This document shows, piece by piece, positions 52,906 to 64,000 of a stretch of 64,000 bases of DNA. The stretch comes from Uranotaenia lowii (taxonomy: Eukaryota; Arthropoda; Insecta; Diptera; Culicidae). The notes beneath the pieces are model-generated. The model made no database searches. It saw only the letters and a program-made list of their open reading frames with translations, and had not been told where the DNA came from. Location: contig NC_073693.1 in assembly GCF_029784155.1 (NCBI RefSeq), forward strand, positions 290,008,875 through 290,072,874, in the 5' to 3' direction. The position numbers and the translations under genes are program-made. Position 1 is the stretch's first letter, and each line of letters opens with the position of its first letter.

Positions 52906-55110
52906 TCAACTTTTTTTTAGGTTTTGTGAATTGTTTATTTTTACCCTGCATCAATAATTTTAAAAATATTTTTCAAATTCCAGAAATGGAAAGTTCTTTG
53001 CTTGATTGTTCAAACTTAACAAATTTAAAAGCTCCAGAAATTTTTCCACAGTGTTAAAATTATAAGTTTCTTCAAAATTACTTCAAATTATCCGAGGTTA
53101 GTCATATTTAATGATTTTGAATGAATGACTCTTTTACAGAGTGTATTGAAATTTCAAAGCAATAAATCATCAGGCGGTAATAACTAAAAAAATCCTTTGT
53201 AACATCTTCCTTTTTTTATGAAGAATCATCTAGGTGTGTCTAAACACGGACATTCACTTTAAATTTATGTATTATAGTTGTGTCTGAATGTGAATTTGAT
53301 AAAAAATGGCTTGAAAATAGTTCGAGTTTATTTAACTTCTTCTCAGCTGTTTTGAATGGAACTCCGCCTTGTTTTTAAGTGTTAGGAGTAGGAGTTATTC
53401 ATTAAAATAATGTTTTTTGGTGCACCAAAATTGTGTGAATATCCACCCTTTCCTCATAGAAAAGGGTCTCGTAACTGGTATATGAACCCTCTGCTGAGAA
53501 AACCTCCATTTTTATATAAAAGATTTTAAAAGTATTTTTTTTTGCGAAATTTTAGAAAATTTGAAACTTGGAAAAGTCATCATCAATTCAACGGTCAAAC
53601 AATGATAAAAATCAGCAATGCGCAAATTGATGGCCCATGATGATTGTTTGCATTTATGAGCAAAGCTCCCAGCTTCTCTACCAATTGGGTCGAGTACATT
53701 GCAGCATTTTTTTCTTCGTTGAGTAGCCCAAAAGTGATCTTGAATTTTCTGGAAAACAAACAACTGTGTATTCATTTCCCTCTCACTTCTTTAGTACTGC
53801 AGGCACACAGACAACTTCATCAACCAAACAAACGCTGAAGTGGGCCACTTTGCAACGACTTTATTTGCCACTCGCTCAGGAAAGCATCCGGGACAGAGAG
53901 ATGTGCTAGTTGCCAAGTTGTGGCAACTAATGGGGCGTATTTACCGTTTTCCAGTTTAGAGCCCCCGTTTTGTGAAAGTAGCCAGCTCGAATCTTTTCCT
54001 AGATTGTTAGGAAAAGTAACGGACAGAAATTCAGCAAAAAGAGTCATAGTTCTAGAGTTTCCAGTCTACAAGACTCTTAAAATCAACGATAAGATCTCAA
54101 CTCTAATTATCAATGACAGATTGAGCTTGAGCAAAAAATCACGTAGACACTAAACAAGTTACTTTAATCTCAGGTCAAGTACTGTACCCAAAAAGCTGTG
54201 AACTGTGCCTCTAATGAATCCTCCCGAAGTCGTGGTTCCAAATTCCTCGCGACCAATTGAGAAAGAGATAGAAAATTGAAAAAAAAAACCTAAGGAATGG
54301 AGGATACGAACTTAATGAATGCAGGCAGAGATACAGGGAAAATCAACCCGAAAAGTGGAAATGTCCACTCGAGTGAATTTCATGTTCAAATATGTACTAC
54401 ACTTAGGGAGGAGCTCCGCCAGTTTTCCGCCAGGCATTCATCCGGGATGGGAAAGATTTTTCTGAAACGAGAAAAGTCCAACTACCAGGACCACGGTGGA
54501 CGCGGCGATTCCTTCATGGTGCTGATAGTAATTGTCGGAAAGTTTGGGCCAAACAGAGCTTGTGTCCTTTCGGATGTACTCAATGGGTCGAAGAGCAAGG
54601 AAGGGAAATCTGGGGGTATGTAAAATCAGAGCCATTATGGTCGCCGGTTGAATAGCTGGGAAAACAAATGGCGTATTAAGCTAGCAGAAGAGAAGAGCAC
54701 ACTGAATCGGCCTGAACTGGTTCACATTGTTCGGCAAAGTTGGTTGAACTGATTTTGCAGCACCCACTCTTGGCTCGGTTTGTTATTTGTTTGGATTGGA
54801 ATGGAAGTTAGCTTGTTTTCCGCTTGTTTGAATGCCGACAGTCAAGTCAAGTAGGTTTCCCTTCATGTGGTATGTTTGTCGATGGAAATTTCGCCTTCGA
54901 CTTTCGATTGAATGGGTTTTGACCGGTATCAATAGATTTTAGATAATGGTGAGCATTTAAGGGTATCTTTTCGAGAATTTTCCTTCTAAAAAATTGACGG
55001 TTTTTAAAATATTCGAGGAACTGCTTAATAACTGCAACATTTTTTGTTCGGTTCTATTTAGTGTGGATTTCGCATCTTACTGCAAATTATTAAAAAATCC
55101 ATGGAGTTTT
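52906..55110. other. Spacer between satellite blocks, no proven gene
   Basis: About 53.0-53.5 kb is AT-rich. 53.6-54.95 kb is clearly richer in G+C and has no satellite units. The longest frames are 54297-54623 (+, 108 codons, starting MEDTNLMNAGRDTGK, hydrophilic and Lys/Gly/Ser-rich) and 53512-53775 (-, 87 codons). Neither shows a domain, splice partners or codon bias I can trust. It may be ancestral unique DNA that the satellite grew around, perhaps with regulatory sequence or an exon of the upstream part of the kinase gene. Confidence 0.4.
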
Positions 55111-55114
55111 ATGC

Positions 55115-58100
55115 TGTGAATTTACAAATTCTCCAAATTTTATAAATTCTACAAATTTATCAAATTCTACAAATTTATCAAATTCTACAAATTTTACAAA
55201 CTCTACAAATTTAACAAATTCTCAAAAATCTACAAATTTTGCAAATACAACAAATCAGTCAATCAATCAACCAAATTCCACAAATTCTACAAATTCTACA
55301 AATTCTACAAATTCTAAAAATTTTACAAATTCTAACAACTCTACAAATTTCACAAATTGACAATTTCTGCATCTTCCAAAAATTCTACATATCCCACAAA
55401 TTCTACAAATTCTACAAATTCTACAAATTTTACAAATTCTACAAATTCCACAAATTTAACAAATCCTACAAATTCTAAGAACTCTTCAAATTCTACAAAT
55501 TCTACAATTTTTTTAAATTCTACAAATTTTACAAATTCTACAAACTTTGCAAATTCTACTAATTCTACAAATTCAACAAATCCTACAAATTTTACAAATT
55601 CTCCCAGTTATGCCAATTCTGTGAAATAAACAAATTCTACAAATTCTACAAACTCTACAAATTTTACAAATTTTAAAAATTCTATAAATTCCACAACTTC
55701 TACAAATTATACGGTGTCTACAAATTCTTAGAAGTGTACAAATTCTACAAATTCTACAAATTCTACAAATTCTACAAATTCTACAAATTCTACAAATTCT
55801 ACAAATTCTACAAATTCTACAAATTCTACAAATTCTACAAATTCAACAAATTCTACAAATTATAAAAATTTTACAAATTCTACAAATTCTACAAATTCTA
55901 CAAATTCTACAAATTCTACAAATTCTACAAATTCTACAAATTCTACAAATTCTACAAATTCTACAAATTCTACAAATTCTACAAATTCTACAAATTCTAC
56001 AAATTCTACAAATTCTACCAATTCTAAAAATGCTACAAATTCTACAAATTCTACAAATTCTACAAATTCTACAAATTCTACAAATTCTACAAATTCTACA
56101 AATTATACAAATTCTACAAATTCTACATATTCTACAAATTTTACAAATTCTGCAAATGAAACAAATTCTGCAAATTCTAAAAATTCCTCAATTTCTACAA
56201 ATTCTACAAATTCTGCAAATTCAGCAAATTCTAGAAATTCTAAAATTTTTTAGATATTCTACAAATTCTACCAACTCTACAAATGCTACAAATTCTACAA
56301 ATTCTACATAATCTACAAATACTTAAAATTTCACAAATTCTTTAAAGTCTACAAATTTTTTAATGTCTACAAATTCTTATTTACAATTTTTACAAATTCT
56401 ACAAACTTAACAAATTCTACAAATTCAACAAATTCTACAAATTCTTCTAATTCTACAAATTCTACTAATTCCTCAATTTCTAAAAAAATCTACTAATTCT
56501 GTAAATTCAACAAATTCTAGAAACTCTAGAAATTCTACAAATTCAACAAACTCTACCAATACTACATATTCAACACATTCTACAAACTCTACATATTCTA
56601 CAAATTCTAAAAATTACACAAATCCTTAAAATTCAACAAATTTTTAATGTCTTCAAATTCTTATGATTCAACAAATTCAACAAATTCTGCAAACTCTACA
56701 AATTCTACAAATTTTTTAACTTCTACAAATTTAACAAATTCCAAAAATTTTACAATTTTTACAAATTCAACAAATGCTACAAATTTTAAAAATTCAACAA
56801 ATTCAACAAATTCTACAAATTCTACAAATTCTACAAATTCTACAAATTATACAAATTCTATAAATTCTATAAATTCTATAAATTCTACAACTTCTACAAT
56901 ATCTACAGCTTCTACAATTTCTTCAAATTCTACAAATTCAACAAATTCTACAAATTGTACAAAATCTACAATATCAACAAATTCTACATATCTATAAATT
57001 TCTCAAATTCTTATAATTTTTAAAAATTCTGCAAATTCTACTAGTTCTACAAATTCTACAAACTCTACAACTTCTACAATTTCTACGAATTTTTCAAATT
57101 CTTTAAATTTTACAAATTCTACAAACCCTACAAATTCATCAAATTCGTCAAACTCTAAAATTATTCAAGTTCTATAAGTTCTACACATTCTCCATATTCT
57201 ACAAATTCTACGAATCATACGAATACTACAATTTCTACAAACCCTTCAAATTCACAAATTCTACAAAGTCTACAAATTCAACAAATTCTACAAACTCTAC
57301 AAATTCTTCGAATTCTTTAAATTCTACTTACTTTTCCAATCCTACAAATTCTACATACTCCACAAATACGACAAATTCAATAAATTCTTCAAATTCTACA
57401 ATTTCTACAAATTCTATGAAGTCTACAAATTCTACAATTTTTACCAATTTCTGAAATTCTACAAATTCTTATAATTTAACGAATTCTGCAAATTCTACAA
57501 ATTCTACAAATTCTACAAATTTTACAAATTCTATGAACTCTACAAATTCTTCAAATTCTACAAATTCTACAAATTTTACAAATTTTACCTATTCTATAAA
57601 TCCTACAATGCTACCAATTCCCAAATTTCTACAAATTCTTCAAATTCAACAAATTCTAAAAAATGCACAAATCCGATAAATTCAACAAATTTTTAATGTC
57701 TACAAATTCTTATCATTCTACAAATTCAACAAATTCTGCAAACTCTTCAAATTATACAAAATTTTGAACTTCTATAAATTTATCAAATTCCAATAATTCT
57801 ACAATTTTTACAGATTCAACAAATCCTTTAAATTCTACAAATCCTACAATTTCAACAAATTCAACAAATTCTTAAAATTCTACAAATTCTACAAATTCTA
57901 CCAATTCTACAAATTCTACAAATTCTACAAATTCTACAAATTCTACAAATTCTGCAATTTCTACAAATTCTACAAATTTTATAAATTCTACAAATTATAC
58001 AAATTCTACAAATATTACAAATTCTACAAATTCTACAAATTCTACAATATCTACAAATTCTACGAAGCCTAAAAATTCTTCATAGCTATAAATTTCTCAA

Positions 58101-59215
58101 ATTCTTCAAATTCTTATAATTTTAAAAAATTCTGCAAATTCTACTTGTTCCACAAATTCTACAAATTCTACAAATTCTACAAGTCTTACAATTCTACAAT
58201 TCTTCAAATAATACAATTTCTACAAGTTCTTGAAATTCTACAAATTCTACAAACCCTAGAAATTCATCAAATACTTCAAACTCTATAAATTATTCAAGCT
58301 CTACAAATTCTACACATTCTCCATATTCTACAAATTCTACTAATTCTACGAATCATACAAATACTACAATTTCGATTTCCACAAATTCTACAAATTTTAC
58401 AAATTTTACAAATTCTACAAATTCTACAAATCCTTCAATTTTACCAATTCCCCAATTTCTACAACTTCTACAAATTCAACAAACTATACAAATTCCTTAA
58501 TTTATTAAATTTATTCAAATTCTGCTAACTCAACAAATTCTAGAAGTTCTACAAATTTTAGAAATTCTACACGTTTCATAAATTCTACAAATTCAACAGA
58601 TTCATCAAATTCAACAAATCCTTTAAATTCTACAAATTAATCAAATTCTTTAAATTCATCAAATTTCACATACTCTAAAAATTATTCAAATTCTACATAT
58701 TCTACAAATTCCACAAATTCTACGAATTATACAAATTTCACAATTTCTACGAAGTTATAAATTCTACAAATTCTACTAAATATACAGATTTTACAAATGC
58801 TACGTATTCTGCAAATCCTACAAATTCTACAAATTCTACAAACTCTACAACAAACTCAACAAACTCAACAAACTCTACAAATTCTACAAATTCTACAAAT
58901 TCTACAAATGCTTCGAATAGGAATAAATTCAATAAATTCTACAAACTCTTCAATGTCTACAAATTTTACAAAGCCTTCAAATTCTACAGATTCTTCAAAT
59001 TCCACAAATTTCTCAAATTCTACATATTCTGCAAATTCTTATGATTTTACAAATTCTGCAAATTCTACAAGTTCCATAAATTCTACAAATTCTTTAAATT
59101 CTACAAATTTCACAAATTCCACATATTCTATAATTTCTACTAACTAAAAATTCTTCAAATTCTTCAAAATTTCTATAAATTCTACGAATTCTTGAAATCC
59201 AATAAATTCAATTAA
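55115..59215. repeat. 9-bp satellite, block 2 (ACAAATTCT units), with its purest runs
   Basis: About 4.1 kb of the same unit. The purest stretches, about 55738-55850, 55875-56015 and 56035-56105, are runs of 10 or more exact units, while the edges are heavily diverged. Frames such as 55357-55629, 56647-56997 and 58797-59147 are by-products, as in block 1. Confidence 0.95.
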
Positions 59216-61229
59216 TTTTCCGAATATCATGCAGAAGACTTATGCTTAATTTATCAATTTAATTTTATTTTTATTAATTGAATTCACGAATTCTTTGAAT
59301 ATAGCAAGTTCTTCCTTTTTGAATATTTTCAAAAGCTAGACATTTTATCAAGGCCGGAACAAACGTTAAATTTTTCTTTTATTGCGAGAAAAAAAAGCGA
59401 AACACATCCAAATCACAATGGGACATTTTTGAAAACTCTTAAAAAATATCTCATTTCAGGCCAAATCACTTTTAAATTGAATCCCTCAGAATCACACGGA
59501 GATAAGAGCCAAAATCATCGATTTTGAGTTAAGTTTACCAATCAATTTTGATGGAACTAAAACTGCTGGCATTAGACAAATTTACAACTTTGAAGCGCGT
59601 TTTCTCAAATCTATCATTTAGACACTTATCTCCTTCTGATTATGAAAGCCTCAGTTGTGAGTAGATAAATGGAACCAGAGTTGCAACTTTTCAGATTATC
59701 ATTTTGAATTGATACTCACCGCAATGAGTATCAATTAAGCAGCACAATGAATTTCGTTGTGACGCTCAAGGCTTTCGATGTCAAACGAAATTTTCTGAAC
59801 ATCACATCTAGAAAAAAAATCACAAATCCAGAATCCCATTAGAGAAATCTTCAGCTTTATTCCCCACTTTTCCCTACTATTTTTTTTGAACGACAATTTA
59901 ATTTGTAAGACATCTGTGGAATATTTTAATGTATTACAATGTGGTCAGCTTTTCACACTAGCGGCACGTCAAGTTGAACGCTTCGATACAAAAACAAAAA
60001 TACGAAAGCGCTTTAATGATTAGAGTTTATGAAAAATGTTTAATAACGAAAGTGTTCCAGCTCGTGGGACCTATGTTTCAAAAAAAGGGGTCTATAAACA
60101 CAACACACTACTTGATAAATTTTGTGAACAACACTTTAGATTTATAATATTATTTGCAAATACGGCGCTTCGGCACTAAACAATTTTTAACATAATTTCA
60201 TAGTCAAGACAATTCAAATGAAAAAAATTAAAATATTTAGTAGTTAGCGCTATGTTGGTTTCCAAAGATTAAAAGCAAAAACTTAATATGAGATTAAAAG
60301 CAATATTTCAAATCGATTTTCTGGATATATGAAATCAATAAAATATGCTTGGTTAGGTTAACTTGAAATACATTAAATGAAAAACCGATGTTTGATTTAA
60401 CTCTCAAGGGCTGAGGTTTAAACAAAAAGAAACGATCAAAACTCAGGTTTTCTAAATATTTTTTTTTTGTATTTTCTCGGCTGTTGACATACAAAAGAGT
60501 AACATATGTTGAACTGTATTATGATCTCAATCATCAAATCTCATGAGGTCTCTTCTTCAGAGCATGTTGTGTACGAGTTTAGGATATCTAAATTTTGAAG
60601 TATTAATGAAGATCATGTATTCTAAAAAATATGCATCTATACATTCAGAATTAAAACCTACTCAACTAAATGAAAAATTTAATGATAGAAGCTGTGATGT
60701 CCGTGATAAGCTGGCCTTTGTTTTAACTTCTTTCAATTCTCTTTTCAAACGATTTTTTTAACGTCCTTGGTCCTTGACATACCTTCTCTTTTCCGAACTA
60801 TACATTTGTGTAGCAGTTTTCTGCAAAATTTTTGACCGGAATAGACACTTAGAGACTGTAAAAGATCTGGAACAACCTTAGAGAAAACCATTTTTCGAAA
60901 CAAACTATAACATTCCCGATTTCTCAAAGACCACTTCAAAATGATTTACTAGGCTGTAAATGATTCATTTACAGTCTAAACTAGCCCTTTTACTAAAATT
61001 AAATGTTTTTTTTTCCAAGGGTTTCTTGAATTTGAATTTTGAGACTTGAAATACAGCAAGCTCTAATCCTTGGAAAAAAAATTAAACAAAAGCCCAAGAT
61101 AGGATGTCAAGTGACTATTTTTGTCATGTTTGTTTTTATTTCTCAATTTATAACTGTAAAAAGAAAAAAAAATCTATAATTTGTCTCAACCCTGATGACA
61201 TAACATACTTAAAGGCGCTAGATTCTATA
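59216..61229. other. AT-rich DNA with repeat fragments, no gene seen
   Basis: 59480-59665 carries CCTCAG...GGAGATAAGAGCCAAAATC and AACTTTGAAGCGCGTTTTCT, a distant relative of the GGCCCTCAGAGCC MITE family. A short hairpin CTGTAAATGATTCATTTACAG-type lies at about 60954-60974. TTTCCAAGG/CCTTGGAAAA faces itself between about 61012 and 61078. The frame at 60543-60761 is unassigned. Confidence 0.4.
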
Positions 61230-61766
61230 ATTAAGAGAAAATTAATTATTTTAGCTCTTTTCTTCAGACAGTTGTTGGATAAATATTAGTTATTGGATAA
61301 ATATTGGTAATCTCGTAATCAGCAATGATCACGATCCATTCTGAAGAAGAATATACCGTTTTGAACTATAGGGATCAAATGTACCCATAATCAAAATTTT
61401 TGAAAACTTTTTCTAAAAAAAGTTGAGAGTTTTCCATTGCTTTGAAAATATGATATTATGAATTTCATATTATACTCGAACGATTGATATATTGGAATAA
61501 TTATTTTTGTTATAATTTCTCCATGTTAGGAACATTTCAAAGTGACGAAAAAAGATCTTCAAGTCACATTTTCTGAAATTTTTCAAACAAAGTTCAATAA
61601 CTCAAATAACTATTTTGTTAATTTTTTTTTGCGCTTTCAGCATTGTTGTTTTGCTCCATTTGGCACATTTTTCTAAAACATTTGATCTTTGTAAAAAGTT
61701 CCAGCTACGAGATATAGCTAAGGAATCAAGTAGCCCCAGGGATCAAGTATCCTCATTCTCCCTTAT
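61230..61766 (-). mobile_element. Partial inverse copy of the 29.0-kb TIR element
   Basis: In reverse orientation it follows 29016 to about 29500 in order: TAGGGGATACTTGATCC-like end (here GGATCAAGTATCC near 61740), AACATTTGATCTTTG, AAAGATCTTCAAGTCACA, AAAGTTGAGAGTTTTCCAT and ATTCTGAAGAAGAATATACC. The other half is missing, so it is a truncated copy. Confidence 0.85.
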
Positions 61767-62079
61767 AATAATAAGACAAAAATGTTCATCTCATGAGCGT
61801 TTATCCATTTACTTCTGGGTGAATGCATGTTAGGAATTAGTTTTCAGGACGAAGAAAGTAAACGATGAAAATTTTTCAACATTCACAACTCCCACAGACA
61901 TTTTGATAATAATAATGGACCCGCTTCCGGCATCGTTTATAATCCCATAAAAGCAGTTTTATCGATTCCGCAATTTGACCAGCTTCGGGGATATTAATCT
62001 CCGGTTTCGCTGAACCGGCTCCTTGGGTAACAGATCGGAACGCCGCAGCTGCCGCCGAAAATAAAACTCGGGGACATTA

Positions 62080-62203
62080 ATTCCTAGACTATATATCGTA
62101 TCGTATCCATTCCTATTTCCCAATCGATCACGGAATCCAACCGACCAGTCAGCCAGCCAGCCAGCCGTTGTTGTTTTGTTGATTGATGTAATTCGGTCAA
62201 ATC
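62080..62203 (+). promoter_or_regulatory. Possible promoter and 5'UTR before ATG 62204
   Basis: ATATATCG at about 62091 could act as a TATA box. About 60 bases later a CAGTCAGCCAGCCAGCCAGC tract (about 62147-62166) could be an initiator and 5'UTR sequence. Upstream, 61900-62080 is GC-richer than the surroundings. This is suggestive only. Confidence 0.3.
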
Positions 62204-62718
62204 ATGAACAACGTCGTCGTTCCAAAGAAAGACATCCCGGAGGCTGTGGGCAAACATCGGATTCCCCCAGTCCAGGCTCGTAAAATTGATTCTTCTCTTT
62301 CCTATTTTAGGGATATGGATTTTTTTGTTTTTCTGAGAGAAATCCTCATTGAATTGGAATGGTTTCATCCTTCGGAACAGGGAAACGATTATATTTTTAT
62401 TATAACTTGTGCTGCTGGGTCTCATGTTTCCGAGTTGGCTTGTGTCCAGAGAGAACCCAACATGGAACCATTTTTTTTCTCAGTTTGTTTAATAGGCAGC
62501 AAATACCCACTGCTCGGATTTCGGTCTTCCCCTATGTTGGATTTCTACATTACCACGTGAGGCTGGATGGCAATTTTTACAGTCTCTTAGACTCCTGGAA
62601 TGTGAAACGTCGTTTTCGCCATTTGCCTGAGGGTGAAGCGATTTCTGAAAATTCTTGGTTTTTGTTTCAATCCACAACTTGGACCGCTGGGACTGTCGAT
62701 AAGTTGGCAGCTTTGTGA
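62204..62718 (+). CDS. Possible gene start or broken gene, unassigned
   Basis: ATG 62204 opens a 118-codon frame starting MNNVVVPKKDIPEAVGKHRI, the first ~26 residues of which look coding (balanced codons, hydrophilic). The downstream part is Phe-rich and AT-rich. A second frame (ending 62718) reads through the last third with WNVKRRFRHLPEGEAISENS, so either the first exon ends early (a GTAAAA donor lies at about 62281) or the sequence is frameshifted. No domain is recognised. It could equally be chance. Confidence 0.3.
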
Positions 62719-64000
62719 ACGAACGAGCTAACGATTACTTACAACCTTTTTCAAGATTATGCTCCTTCTTCGAACATAAATTCTTTATAATCCATAATGT
62801 AGCACCTGCTTTCCGCACAAGGAATGTGATTTAGATGGTTGAATTGAAAATGGATTTTCTATTGTGTCTTTAGGTTTCGGTGGCTTATGGGGTTTTGTCG
62901 CTCTAACTCGTTTTTTAGGCTTCAACGGAATGAATTAGAACCGGAGATTCCTTGTACACCACTGAGCTCTCAGTTGACGAATTGCCTTAATCGCCCCAGT
63001 TTTCCATAAATTTATTCAAACTTATGGATTAATCTTTATTAATTATGTTGAAAAAATTGTTTACTATTTTATGCTTTCAACTGTGAAATTTATATCATAG
63101 TTGTTTATTGTTTTGACTTCCAACGTTTCGGTGATTTATTTAATCTTCATCAAGGATACTATATAACGATATAAAGGTGGAGTTAACTTTCATTAACGAT
63201 GTTTTTTTTGCATGATATGAGTTTTTCAAAATGTTGGCTTTATTATTATTAAAGCTCACTGAAAAACGTCGATAACTTTGAAGAATTAACGTTTTTCAAA
63301 ATTATGAAACTGTCATTTTGGGTGAAGACCATCGGTTTTGTGTAGTCGGTACTACATGGTATATTGTATAGTCGTTCTCCCTGCCCAAAAGACAGAAAAA
63401 GCCAATAATAATCTAAACTAAAATGAATAAAAAATTATTGAAAAAAACGAGAATGCATCAACACAGGAGCAACATTGGTTCAAGTATAAAACTTACTTTT
63501 GAATCAAATGATTAACACCGCTGAGTGCTCAGTTGACAATAAAACATCAGCGAAAATATTGGATTAGTGTTAACTCCTATAAATCATTGTAACAAACGAA
63601 GATGCAAAAAATATTGAATTGTAACACTCATCGCTGAATAGCATGTGTACTAGAGTAGACTGAGTCGATTTGGGGTCATTTTTGAATTTCTCAAACCCTG
63701 GGGTCTAAAAAGCTTCGTCTTGGTCCAAAATTCATCCATGATCTTTTGTAGAATTTTTAAGTAACGTTTACATGAGTAAATTTGAACTTTTAGGTTTGTA
63801 TGGAAAATTGAATATTTTGTTCTGAAAAATCAACATCGTTTTTGTTTCTTCTGTGGAGCCGAGCCAGCTGACAGTTTTCATGCCAATTTATAAAATTTCT
63901 TAGGAAAATTTTCCATTGAACAACTTTGTCGAAGACCATAACTTCGTATCTTATTAGGCAAAAAAGTTATTAGTTGTTTAACAGAGGTATGTCTTTTCGC
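62719..64000. other. AT-rich DNA with a repeat-like right end
   Basis: No gene supported up to about 63640. From about 63650 the phrase GAGTAGACTGAGTCGATTTG followed by GGGTCATTTTTGAAT looks like the start of a dispersed element that continues beyond the window edge; its other end is not seen. Confidence 0.35.

Noticed and set aside
62281..62312. Very short intron between a GTAAAA donor and a TTTTAG acceptor
   Set aside because: About 31 bases is below the usable intron size in insects.

Overview
The window looks like AT-rich genomic DNA from an insect. Coding exons are short and have GT-AG splice sites. Two genes have roughly 10 kb introns packed with transposons, while a third has a 59-bp intron. 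The mix of TA-flanked MITEs, hAT-like elements, tRNA-derived SINEs, mariner and R1-clade retrotransposon relics would fit a culicine-type mosquito or related fly. That placement is inference; I cannot name a species.

Protein-coding content is sparse. (1) 8929-19858 (+): a complete four-exon gene for a 243-residue claudin-type four-pass membrane protein, whose last intron is 9.9 kb of nested mobile DNA. (2) 30836-41731 (-): three internal exons of a PfkB/ribokinase-family sugar kinase, probably of pseudouridine-kinase type, split by a 10.2-kb transposon-filled intron; its 5' and 3' exons were not found. (3) 41988-42668 (+): a Gln/Pro/Tyr-rich protein of 226 residues lying just 5' of the kinase exons on the opposite strand. 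(4) 48190-48787 (+): a small three-exon gene (109 residues) that shares a distinctive QYFxDxxCTIPxG motif with (3), so the two look like a diverged pair. A possible gene start lies near 62.1-62.2 kb.

Most of the rest is repeats. Left part (1-8.2 kb): AT-rich inverted-repeat elements and an 8-bp microsatellite. Claudin intron (9.7-19.6 kb): an hAT-like element with an exact 8-bp target duplication, three TA-flanked MITEs including a 241-bp near-perfect palindrome, a dead LINE broken by a MITE and by a mariner fragment, a minisatellite and a SINE. 22.2-26.6 kb: a 4.4-kb palindromic structure whose arms resemble R1-type 3' sequence around a broken reverse transcriptase. 29.0-40.4 kb: at least five terminal-inverted-repeat elements, including insertions nested three deep. 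43.06-44.75 kb: a second R1 fragment, apparently with its gag part inverted. 45-48 kb: minisatellites, tRNA-like units and a 944-bp TA-flanked element.

49.3-59.2 kb is a roughly 9.5-kb degenerate 9-bp satellite (unit ACAAATTCT) in two blocks around a 2.2-kb more complex spacer. Because the unit is a multiple of three, it opens long reading frames in several frames that are not real genes. The far right (59.2-64 kb) is AT-rich with repeat fragments.
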